Source: an uncultured Acidobacteriaceae bacterium (GTDB taxonomy: Bacteria > Acidobacteriota > Terriglobia > Terriglobales > Acidobacteriaceae). Taken from it: a stretch of 64,000 nucleotides of DNA. Below, piece by piece: positions 26,375 through 34,411 of the stretch; the stretch's first letter is position 1, and each line of letters opens with the position of its first letter. The notes below the pieces were generated by a model. That model was not told where the DNA came from. It saw only the letters and a list, made by a program, of their open reading frames with translations, and searched no databases. The DNA is taken from assembly GCA_937879855.1 (NCBI GenBank), contig CALFMO010000023.1, forward strand, positions 1 through 64,000. The letters run 5' to 3'. Position numbers and translations under genes: made by a program.

Positions 26375-27108
26375 TGCGACGCCTCGCAAGTACCAGAGTC
26401 TGCCACTGCAAACGGCTGCGAACCGACCGGTTCTCGAAATTCGATAACAATCTCCACTCGACGATTCTTTGGTGAGTCCGGATCGGATTTATCGCGCGGA
26501 TGACGATCGCCATAACCAGCCACTTCTACGCAGCCGCGTTTCGCGAGATCCCTTAAATATTCCAGCCCATCGGGTGGAGCAGGAGATTTTCCCTGATCAT
26601 TCAGAAGTTCCTGCAAGCCGACACGGGTCTCAGGCGTAAATCCTAGCAGGACGTTGTAAACAGCCCGCGCTCGGTTCTGAGAAAGCTGGAGATTATCCAA
26701 GTACGGCCCTACATCGCCGCAACCTACGCCCGACCATTGTCGATCGGCGTGACCCTCAATCCTAATCTGGCGCAAGAGTCTACGACGCTGCCCAATCCAT
26801 TGAAATAATGTATGTATCTGTTCTTGCTTCCCAGTGGGCAGCGTCCACTGACATTTTGGAAACGACAAGCTCTCTTCCGTTAGAACAAATCGTGCCCACT
26901 TCGTCCCAATTTCGACGTCCGCCAGCAAACCTGCGTATTCGTGATGCGATTTGTCGAGTATTTCGCTCTTTAGCTTGTCAACTTCAGTATCGACAGGCTG
27001 CCGAGCGGAGGCCATCACTACGACAACCGCCAATAGAGCAAGAAAGGCATCGGCTATGACGGGCCAAACGTCATAATGGAACCTCTGACCTCCACGTCGC
27101 CTCGCCAT
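26371..27108 (-). CDS. MotB/ZorB-like OmpA-domain stator subunit
   Basis: A 245-residue protein. The N-terminus is basic (MARRRGGQRFHYD), followed by one membrane helix with an early acidic residue, DVWPVIADAFLALLAVVVVM, as in MotB and ZorB, where the Asp carries ions. The periplasmic part is an OmpA-like peptidoglycan-binding domain: IRIEGHADRQ, LDNLQLSQNRARAVYNVL and VAGYGDRHPRDKSDPDSPKNRRVEIVIEF. It lies 6 bp after the MotA-like gene and overlaps the helicase gene by 4 bp. The pair forms an inner-membrane ion-driven motor anchored to the cell wall. Confidence 0.87.
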   Translation of the reverse strand: MARRRGGQRFHYDVWPVIADAFLALLAVVVVMASARQPVDTEVDKLKSEILDKSHHEYAGLLADVEIGTKWARFVLTEESLSFPKCQWTLPTGKQEQIHTLFQWIGQRRRLLRQIRIEGHADRQWSGVGCGDVGPYLDNLQLSQNRARAVYNVLLGFTPETRVGLQELLNDQGKSPAPPDGLEYLRDLAKRGCVEVAGYGDRHPRDKSDPDSPKNRRVEIVIEFREPVGSQPFAVADSGTCEASQ

Positions 27109-27114
27109 TCCTCT

Positions 27115-28701
27115 TTACCTGTCCCCAAAAAAGCGCCGGAAAAACCCATCGCCCTTCTTGGCGGAATTGTCACTGTGGTTCGATTGGACCTGCTGAATGG
27201 CATCCGCGAGCCGTCGGGACTCGTCGGACGTTTTCCTCAGTTCCACCACCACCTCGTGGATGCTCGTAACTAGTTCTGGAGAACCTATCGGACTATCTCC
27301 ATCGACTCGCGGCTTTGTTTCGCTGATAGCCTTCGAAAGTGCTCCGATGCTCCGCTCCAAGATCGCCACCAAGTTGTCTAGTCGCTTTGCGATGTTGTCC
27401 GCGACGAGGTCCATTCCCGTCGCAACACCTTGTCTCATCCCGTCGGCAATCGACCCACCAATCGCTTCGATTCGCGTCGGGACAGTTTTCAAATCATCTG
27501 AGGACCCTTTCAGAATCTCAGTCACCGTTGAAAGAGTGCGGCTACTTGTTTCGACGTGGCCCATGATGAGCTCAAGGTGTGCCGAGTCCGCGCCAGCTCG
27601 CCGAACGAGTTCTGCCGATAGACTTTGTATAGCCGGATGCAGGACGCTTACGCTAGCATGAAGCTTTTCGCCTTGCGCGTGCAGCTCCATCATCCGGGAC
27701 GCCAACTCCACTGCTAATCGCGTGCTCGCACCGCTCAGGTTCTCGGAGGTTTCGTGAATACGACCGAGGAGATCCGTAAGAGATTGCCGTATTTCACCGA
27801 CGCGCAGGATCACTTCAGCCGTCTGTTTCGTCGCGTCGGAGAGCTGCTCCGCCGCGCTGTCAATCATGTGAGCCCCGGACTTGAAATTGCGTGAGGCAAG
27901 CTCCAAGTCGCCCGCCTCCCGCACGGCCCTTGCCGCCTCGGACAGAGCCTTTGCTGCGGCCTCCGCGGATTTTCCGCAGCGTTCGGCGATGTCCTCCATT
28001 TGTGTGGCGACCGGCTGCATCGAATTCCTGAAACTGTCAGCAACCGCCTGCGCCTTTTCGGCGATTAGCGCAAGAACGGCATCTTCGATACGAACGGCAA
28101 TGCGTCGCTCCGGGAGAGTAGGAAGAATATGTCGATGGATAAAATCCTGAGCACGATTCACCGTCGAGAGTGAGGTCCAATCGAGCACTAGGCCGCCCAC
28201 CGCCGCCAGCAGAGAACCGAGAATGCCCGCAAGAGTCCCCGCGAATACTCCCGCTAGGTGCGGCTGGATCTGCTGCAATGTGTTGCCCTGAACGACCAAG
28301 AGTGCTCGGAGTGCAAATATGGTTCCCATAAGCCCGCACAGCAGGGGTGCGTATGAGAAATAGCGGATAGCAGACTGCGTCATGTCTCGGGTGGCTTCAA
28401 GTCGTCCGATGATATACTCGGCCGCTGCATCTGGGCTGAGAGGGGCAGTGTGCGCCGGGTCCCCGAAAAACTCGCCCAGCGATCGGTCGAGAGGCCCTAA
28501 TCTCGGCGGGCGATACTGAGTTGGATTATCACTGCCGCGTCTAAGCGAAATCCGATCGCGAACGTTTGCTAGTGCAAGCAAAAAGCTTGCCCCCAAGCCA
28601 GCAAGACCAATAGTCAGGGCTATCCGCCCCCAGAAGACTGCTTCCGGCATTGCCCCTATGAAGAACTCGCCTCTTATAAGAGTATCGAATGGCTGTGGCA
28701 T
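27115..28701 (-). CDS. MotA/TolQ/ExbB-like proton channel with long cytoplasmic tail (ZorA-like)
   Basis: A 528-residue protein; ATG 28701 has GAGG upstream (a TTG or GTG at 28746 would add 15 residues). Membrane segments: VFWGRIALTIGLAGLGASFLL (near 20), YAPLLCGLMGTIFALRALLV (near 135) and LAGVFAGTLAGILGSLLAAVGG (near 165), the last two having the MotA/ExbB GT-rich pattern. The remaining 330 residues are an almost continuous Ala/Glu/Lys/Ser helical tail like the intracellular tail that makes ZorA much longer than MotA. It ends in a basic FFRRFFGDR. It is the first gene of the seven-gene operon. ZorA tails transmit a signal from the motor to DNA-acting partners. Confidence 0.85.
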   Translation of the reverse strand: MPQPFDTLIRGEFFIGAMPEAVFWGRIALTIGLAGLGASFLLALANVRDRISLRRGSDNPTQYRPPRLGPLDRSLGEFFGDPAHTAPLSPDAAAEYIIGRLEATRDMTQSAIRYFSYAPLLCGLMGTIFALRALLVVQGNTLQQIQPHLAGVFAGTLAGILGSLLAAVGGLVLDWTSLSTVNRAQDFIHRHILPTLPERRIAVRIEDAVLALIAEKAQAVADSFRNSMQPVATQMEDIAERCGKSAEAAAKALSEAARAVREAGDLELASRNFKSGAHMIDSAAEQLSDATKQTAEVILRVGEIRQSLTDLLGRIHETSENLSGASTRLAVELASRMMELHAQGEKLHASVSVLHPAIQSLSAELVRRAGADSAHLELIMGHVETSSRTLSTVTEILKGSSDDLKTVPTRIEAIGGSIADGMRQGVATGMDLVADNIAKRLDNLVAILERSIGALSKAISETKPRVDGDSPIGSPELVTSIHEVVVELRKTSDESRRLADAIQQVQSNHSDNSAKKGDGFFRRFFGDR

Positions 28702-28824
28702 TGTTCCTCGATGCCTAACCCGCTCCGGACGCAAGAGACCGCTCAAAGTGCTAGCCAGATTCCAACAACTCTGCCGCGGCGAATTGTACTATCTTCCACA
28801 GCCAAGGAGTACACCACTTTGGTC

Positions 28825-28850
28825 TCATTCCCCATTGATAAGCAATGAGT
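28825..28850. repeat. Nested inverted repeats upstream of the motor operon
   Basis: CTCATT (28825-28830) pairs with AATGAG (28845-28850), and inside it CATTG (28834-28838) pairs with CAATG (28844-28848). The element is between the end of the restriction-enzyme gene (28891) and the ATG of the ZorA-like gene (28701). It may be an operator or a weak terminator; no T-run follows it on the transcribed strand. I found no convincing -35/-10 pair here. Confidence 0.35.
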
Positions 28851-28890
28851 TACGCCATTCATACACTTGATTCGCGCGGCGCAAAAGACC

Positions 28891-31800
28891 CTACTCAAGA
28901 CCGAGAGACGGCAAGGAGCGAACTATCTCCACAGTTTCCAGACTAATGGTCACGATCTGGCCGATGAGGCGGAGAATATAGGTGGGGTCGTCCGGCCTAT
29001 TTGGGTCATTGGTGATACCGCTGCGCTTGTCGGATGACACTTGATATTGATCGATGACCCATTCCAGGGCGGAGCGGTTGCCTAGACGGTACTCGTAGAT
29101 TTCCTTCGGGATACCGATGAGAGTTAGAAATTGGTTGTAGATGAGCAAGGTCTTGTCCTTGCTCAACTTCATCTTGATGACGCGGTAGTCGAGTTTTTCT
29201 CCGGCCTTCTCTTTCTTGATGAGCGAGTATTCGGGTTGCTGTTCGTAGTGAACGTGGATTTCAGCTAGCCGCTGGCCCGCCTTTGCTAACGAGCTGAAAA
29301 CTTCAGAATCTTTAACCGTAGACACAAAGGCAAAGGGCACGCGGGGCAGGTCGCGGTGCAGATTGGCTGCGTAGCGGTTTCGGTACTCGGGGTGGTGCAG
29401 AACGGCGTAGACGTAATGGAAGATGTCCCACTTGGTGATGGAGGGATCCTGGTAGTGAGCGCGGAATTGTTCGAGGGCCCAGTCGCTGATGTTCTCGCGG
29501 CGGTGGTTGCCTGCTTTGGTATAGGTGTAGAAAGGAAAACACTGAAAGCCGTCGGAGGATGCACATAGGTGTAGGTCAACTGGAGTTGACGTTACAAGCA
29601 CGCTGAACGGAGATCGCCCCGCAAGATCCGTGACAACCAGCATTCGGTTGGCGCTTGGGTCTTGAAGCTTTGGGAAGAACTCGGCCGTGCGACTCGGTTC
29701 ATCGACGACGAGGTCCGAGAGATAAAGCCACTGCATGGTAAACGGACGATATGTAACAGGTCGGAGATTGGCACTGTCGAACTCGGTCAGGTCCCCAGCC
29801 CTGAAATGGCGCTTCAGGTTGCGACTCCACTTTAGTGGGCTGTGCTCAAGGAACTTATCAAGGTCTGTCGGTTCACCCCTGCGTTGAAATCGGGACAGTT
29901 CAGAGGCATAACCCTCAAGAAACTCCCCAACGCGTGCGCTTACGTCTTCAGCCTGAAATCCATAAACGAGCGAGTCACGATTTGTGGAGATTCCCAGCGA
30001 ATGCTCATTGAAAATGCGATCCTGCTGACCAGCCATCGGCGCGAGAGTCGGAAAGTCTGACTGCAGCCCTTGCGTGAGCCACGTGTGCCGTTCGTCAGGG
30101 GTAACACGCTGCCAATTGATCAGCTCAACCGAATCGTGACTCCGGAGAAAGTCGAATTTCTGCTCTTTGCGCCAAGAACCGTCAACAGCGGCATAGTCAA
30201 TCGGGCAGCAAATATCTCTTGATCCCTCAGTTTTCCGCACGAAGACATTGATGCTAACCCCGACCTGAATCCCAAAAACATTGTGTGTTGTGCCCGATAG
30301 CTTGGGGTTCTTTCGGACATTACCCCCGAGGTCAAGAACGTAGACGTGGTCGAATTCCGATTCCAGCGATGCTCTGACTCCGTCTAGTGAGTGATCGTCG
30401 ATGAAGCTGCCATTCGTGACGAGGCAAACGATTCCTTCCGTTCCGATCCTGTCGGTCGCCCACCTAATCGCTTTCACGTAGGGGTCCTGGAGTTTTCGCA
30501 GGAGTGTCGCTTGTGAATCCCTTCCATAGGTTTCCGAAATTCGGCTGTCAATCGCCGGGTACTTCCGATTCTTATTATTGTCGCTCTCGTTGACTTGACC
30601 GGCGTTATAAGGCGGATTGGCAATGATCACGAAGATTTGTTGCTGCTTCTGATGTTCTACCCGTTGCGTGTTTTGCTCGGTAAACATCGGCACTTGTTTT
30701 GACTCTGCTAATTCGAATGTGTCCACTAAACAGATCCCTGGAAACGCCTTGTACTCGCCGGTGCGGTCGAAGTACCCGTGCTCGATATTCATGCTTGCGA
30801 TGTAATACGGCAGCAGCATGACCTCGTTGCAGTGCAGTTCGTTCTCGTATTTGTATTGCAGATCGGTAGCTTTGATCTCCTGCATGACGCGGACCATGAA
30901 GTTGCCGGTGCCGACGAAAGGGTCGAGAATGTGGACACCTTTGTCGCCGAGGGATCGGCCGAATTCTTTTTGCAGAATCCCCTCTACACTGCGCACCATG
31001 AAATTGACGATGGGCTGCGGAGTGTAGACGATGCCGTGGGTGTCGGCTTCTTTGGGCGAATACCCCTGGAAGAAGCGCTCATAGACTTTGTTGAGGAAGG
31101 CCTGCTTTTCGGAGAAGCTGGTGGCGTTTTCCGCGCTCTGCTCGATGGCTTTGTAGAAGCGCTCGAGGTTGCCGAGGAACTCGTCGCGATTGAAAGCGCG
31201 CTTGGTGAGTTCGGTGATTACCTTTTCTATTTCAGCAGCAACTACGTTGCGGCGGGTGAAGTCCGGGTTGGCAAATATCTTGCGGAAAATACGCTCGGTG
31301 AGCAGGTGCTGTACCAGCATGCGCTCAACAGCCTCTTCGGAGAGATTGGGATTGATGGCCTGGCGGCAGAGGGCGTAGAAGTCCTCAAAGCTGCGGACGA
31401 ACGCCGGATTCTGACGGCGTTCGTCGTCGATCGTCTTTTTGACCGCAGCCGCCAGTTCCGGGATCCGCTCGGAGAAATCGCCAACGGCTTGTTCCCACTC
31501 CTGAATGTGGGGAGCTTTGTAGTCAAAGAACTGGTTGACGACCTGGACTAAGGACTCCGGGTGCGATATATTCTCGTCGAAAATGCGCGCGCCGCCCTGA
31601 TAGAGAATCGCGCGTTCAGGGGCCTGGAAAATGATGTTGTCGCGAGGGTAGCCCTTGTCGAGCTTGAATTGGACTTCCTTAGCGAGGTCGTCTTTTTCGT
31701 CTTTCGCTTCCCAATAGCCGTGGGGCAAATGGTAAAGATCGACGAGTGCCCCGTCCACGATGACCGAGGAGCCACGGGCACGCTCGATCCGATATTCCGG

Positions 31801-31965
31801 GACCAGCGTCAGTGGCGGCTTGGCCTTGCGCCCGGATTTGGCCAGCAGATCCTGAAACGCACTGCGGACCGCCATTTCATGATCAATATAGAGTTGGCCG
31901 AACTCGCCGAGAGTATCGTAATAAGCCTTGACGGTAGCGTGCGTCGGTTTGAGGGCCAGAGACAT
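28891..31965 (-). CDS. Single-chain restriction endonuclease-methyltransferase (type ISP/IIG-like)
   Basis: A 1024-residue protein from ATG 31965, where the family start (VKAYYDTLGEFGQ) follows; a TTG at 32082 would add 39 poorly coding residues. A PD-(D/E)xK nuclease lies at the N-terminus: VDLYHLPHGYWEAKDE, with D76, E86 and K88. A gamma-class adenine methyltransferase follows: motif I ILDPFVGTGNFMV near 345 and motif IV IIANPPYN near 447. The remainder is a target-recognition and C-terminal region. True type ISP enzymes have a helicase between nuclease and methylase; none is visible here, so this is nearer type IIG. It would methylate host sites and cut unmodified DNA. Confidence 0.85.
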   Translation of the reverse strand: MSLALKPTHATVKAYYDTLGEFGQLYIDHEMAVRSAFQDLLAKSGRKAKPPLTLVPEYRIERARGSSVIVDGALVDLYHLPHGYWEAKDEKDDLAKEVQFKLDKGYPRDNIIFQAPERAILYQGGARIFDENISHPESLVQVVNQFFDYKAPHIQEWEQAVGDFSERIPELAAAVKKTIDDERRQNPAFVRSFEDFYALCRQAINPNLSEEAVERMLVQHLLTERIFRKIFANPDFTRRNVVAAEIEKVITELTKRAFNRDEFLGNLERFYKAIEQSAENATSFSEKQAFLNKVYERFFQGYSPKEADTHGIVYTPQPIVNFMVRSVEGILQKEFGRSLGDKGVHILDPFVGTGNFMVRVMQEIKATDLQYKYENELHCNEVMLLPYYIASMNIEHGYFDRTGEYKAFPGICLVDTFELAESKQVPMFTEQNTQRVEHQKQQQIFVIIANPPYNAGQVNESDNNKNRKYPAIDSRISETYGRDSQATLLRKLQDPYVKAIRWATDRIGTEGIVCLVTNGSFIDDHSLDGVRASLESEFDHVYVLDLGGNVRKNPKLSGTTHNVFGIQVGVSINVFVRKTEGSRDICCPIDYAAVDGSWRKEQKFDFLRSHDSVELINWQRVTPDERHTWLTQGLQSDFPTLAPMAGQQDRIFNEHSLGISTNRDSLVYGFQAEDVSARVGEFLEGYASELSRFQRRGEPTDLDKFLEHSPLKWSRNLKRHFRAGDLTEFDSANLRPVTYRPFTMQWLYLSDLVVDEPSRTAEFFPKLQDPSANRMLVVTDLAGRSPFSVLVTSTPVDLHLCASSDGFQCFPFYTYTKAGNHRRENISDWALEQFRAHYQDPSITKWDIFHYVYAVLHHPEYRNRYAANLHRDLPRVPFAFVSTVKDSEVFSSLAKAGQRLAEIHVHYEQQPEYSLIKKEKAGEKLDYRVIKMKLSKDKTLLIYNQFLTLIGIPKEIYEYRLGNRSALEWVIDQYQVSSDKRSGITNDPNRPDDPTYILRLIGQIVTISLETVEIVRSLPSLGLE

Positions 31966-32148
31966 ATCTTCAAAGTGAAGGCCCAGTGTACAACGTGGAT
32001 TCCATAACTGCCGGATCCAGTTGAACCGTGTACTTTTGAAGTCAAGGGGAGTCTGGGACTGATTGTTCCGCCCAGCTTTCAAAACAATTCCGCACTATGG
32101 GCGCTAGAATGCGCCGCAGAGCACGGCAACACACGCACACGATTGCCA

Positions 32149-33114
32149 ATGAAGAACCCAGCCCGCACCGCTGATCCGACTCTTCAGGCATTCCGACTGG
32201 CCCACTCATTATTGCTTTCCCGCTTCAGATCGCCTTCGGCACCTCGGTGGGACATGAATACCGCAGGGTCCAGTGCATGGACTGCCGCCCTCAGCGAGAC
32301 TCCCAATTCCGCGATTAACCGTTTTATACAAGCGAACCTGCTCGTACCGTTCTCACCTTCGACTCCCGAGGCCCTCACTCAAGGTCTAGCCTCAATCTAT
32401 GGTGTAGTGCAGCTGAAAGCGATGCTCAAACTTCGACGGTTGAAGGTCAGCGGCAAAAAAGACGAGCTGATTGCAAGGCTTGTCCATTCTGACGGTCAAG
32501 GGCTAATCCGTGACGTCTTGGCCCTTGGCTTGTACCAATGCTCAGATGCCGGCATGAATCTCGTCTTTCGGCTAGAAGAGCGCAAACAGCGCGCATACGC
32601 CAATGCTGTGGCCGCTATTCATGCAAAAGACTATTCCGCTGCTATTCGTGAATATGAAGCTCTGGAAGATGATCTCGGTTTTCCAAAATTCGGATTTGAA
32701 GGTACACCGAGGCCAGCGCTCATTCAGCTCGTAATGACAGTAACGCCGACGATCTTGGACGGCTGTTCACACGAGGTCTTGTCACGGCTGCGAATCGCCA
32801 TGGCTCTGCAATGCGTGGCAGGTCGCCACGCACCTAAAGACGTACTCCGTGGCTTCAATACCGGAATTCGTCTCGACGCGGAGACAGCTGCACGTATGAT
32901 CTACTTTTCCGCGAGGCACGCCGAAGATATCCAGCAATGGAAACAGATGAAAGTTACCGAAGTAGCTCATCTTGCCACGCCTGGTTCCTGTTCAGCGTGT
33001 ACGGCCTTCAATGGCCAGAAATGGAACATCGATCAAGCCCCCGAACTTCCATACCCCCATTGCACCTCCGAAACCGGCTGCCGTTGCCTTTACCTGCCTG
33101 TTCGAGACGCATAG
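32149..33114 (+). CDS. SAP-domain protein with a MuF-like Cys/His C-terminus
   Basis: A 321-residue protein (ATG 32149; a TTG six bases earlier is possible). Residues about 85-115 (YGVVQLKAMLKLRRLKVSGKKDELIARLV in pieces) form a SAP DNA-binding helix pair. The middle is helical, with AAIHAKDYSAAIREYEAL. The C-terminus, TPGSCSACTAFNGQKW then YPHCTSETGCRCLYLP, has the CxxC...H...CRC pattern of the phage Mu F-type domain. It is divergent from the restriction-enzyme gene. No phage genes are near, so it is not obviously a head protein. Function unknown. Confidence 0.6.
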   Translation: MKNPARTADPTLQAFRLAHSLLLSRFRSPSAPRWDMNTAGSSAWTAALSETPNSAINRFIQANLLVPFSPSTPEALTQGLASIYGVVQLKAMLKLRRLKVSGKKDELIARLVHSDGQGLIRDVLALGLYQCSDAGMNLVFRLEERKQRAYANAVAAIHAKDYSAAIREYEALEDDLGFPKFGFEGTPRPALIQLVMTVTPTILDGCSHEVLSRLRIAMALQCVAGRHAPKDVLRGFNTGIRLDAETAARMIYFSARHAEDIQQWKQMKVTEVAHLATPGSCSACTAFNGQKWNIDQAPELPYPHCTSETGCRCLYLPVRDA

Positions 33115-33429
33115 CTGTCAGTCCCAACATTACTCTTATCTGAAACCGTCACCTAACTTCATTCGCACCAGGATTACGACCACCCGTCACCCCCACCTAA
33201 TCTCTAACGGAAGGCTTCGCCAACATTTTTCCACTGCGCCCTCTTCCGGGTGGGACGCCGCTCAGCCGCGGCTCGGACGGGCGTTTCGGACTGCGCCGGT
33301 TTCGCGCCGAACCATAAATCAAAAGCGGTTTGTCACTCACCGCGCTTTCACTCACGCCCTCCACCCTCCTTCGGTCTCCGTTCTGTCCCTTTCGCCGTTC
33401 CAGTCTTGTTTCTTCCCGCTGCCGCTCAA
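33115..33429. other. 315-bp intergenic stretch, no gene seen
   Basis: Short open frames here look non-coding: they are rich in Arg, Ser and Pro and match nothing. A small GC-rich hairpin is visible around AGCCGCGGCT (near 33264-33273). Otherwise nothing is recognised. The ArdC-type open frame reaches back to 33250, but that part lacks coding character. Confidence 0.4.
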
Positions 33430-34317
33430 GTGAAGGAAGAAACAAGCCAGAAACGGCAGAAAGGGAAAAACAATGAAATAGAAGAAGTCAATACACGAAC
33501 CAAAGAGGCCGTTGATTTCCTCGTCGCAGCTTTGGAGTCCGGCCACAGTGAAGTCCTCACCGCCTACCTCGGAGCAATGGCGAAGTTTCACACCTACAGC
33601 TTCGGCAACATCATGCTCATCGCACGTCAGAAGCCCGATGCTACCAACGTTGCCGGACTTCGGACATGGAACTCGCTTGGCCGCTTCGTTAAACGGGGAG
33701 AAAAAGGCATTTTCATTCTCGCCCCGATGGTCGGAAGACGAAGCACGAAGGATGTAGCGACCGACGAGCCGAGCGAAGACGCAACAACCGAGGGTCAGCG
33801 GACGCTGTACGGATTCCGGGCCGTCTACGTTTTCGATGTCAGCCAGACCGAAGGCAAAGAACTCCCAACACTGACCGAAGTCAATGGCGACGTGAGCGGA
33901 TACCGCGAACGCCTGTTCCAGTTCGTGGAAGCGCAAAGCGTTGAGCTTAGTTTCTCCGAGCGAATTGCTCCCGCGAAGGGTCTCTCCTATGGCGGGAAGA
34001 TCACGCTGCTTTCAGGGATGCAGCCAGCCGAGGAGTTTTCCACGCTCGTGCATGAGATTGCCCACGAAATGTTGCACCGTGGCGACCGACGCACGCTGAC
34101 CACCAAACAAGTCCGCGAGACCGAGGCCGAAGCCGTGGCCTTTGTGGTCTGCCAATCTGTCGGGCTTCAGAACGGAACTTCGTCCCAGGACTACATTCAG
34201 CTTTGGCACGGAGACGCTAGTCTTCTGCGCGAGAGCTTGGAAGCCGTTCAACAAACCGCTGCCGTGATCCTCGGGGGCATTGCCCCCGAGCCAGCGGCAC
34301 TCGCGGCAGCCGCATAA
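33430..34317 (+). CDS. ArdC-like antirestriction protein
   Basis: About 295 residues. ArdC proteins have an N-terminal ssDNA-binding domain (here YLGAMAKFHTYSFGNIMLIARQKPDATNVAGLRTWNSLGR in pieces) and a C-terminal metallopeptidase-like domain (LVHEIAHEMLHR near 206, followed by TEAEAVAFVVCQSVGL). They enter the recipient with transferred DNA and protect it from restriction; they are markers of plasmids and ICEs. The start is uncertain: GTG 33430 is the first possible start close to coding-like sequence but has no clear ribosome binding site. A ParB-like gene follows 94 bp later. Confidence 0.85.
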   Translation: MKEETSQKRQKGKNNEIEEVNTRTKEAVDFLVAALESGHSEVLTAYLGAMAKFHTYSFGNIMLIARQKPDATNVAGLRTWNSLGRFVKRGEKGIFILAPMVGRRSTKDVATDEPSEDATTEGQRTLYGFRAVYVFDVSQTEGKELPTLTEVNGDVSGYRERLFQFVEAQSVELSFSERIAPAKGLSYGGKITLLSGMQPAEEFSTLVHEIAHEMLHRGDRRTLTTKQVRETEAEAVAFVVCQSVGLQNGTSSQDYIQLWHGDASLLRESLEAVQQTAAVILGGIAPEPAALAAAA

Positions 34318-34411
34318 CAACGCCAACACGTGCACCATTTGGCTTTCAAGCCCGACGTGTGCGCTGAGTCCATGAACACCTAACCAAAGACACATAAGAG
34401 GAGAAAAGATC

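Noticed and set aside
13020..28701. Calling the motor operon a standard Zorya type I, II or III system
   Set aside because: ZorA- and ZorB-like genes are present, but the following genes do not include recognisable ZorC, ZorE, ZorF or ZorG; an SNF2 helicase like ZorD is only partial evidence.
30778..31551. 257-residue plus-strand open frame
   Set aside because: Lies entirely antisense within the restriction-enzyme gene and matches no family.
32149..33114. Prophage remnant
   Set aside because: Only one MuF-like motif is present; no portal, terminase, tail or lysis genes are near.
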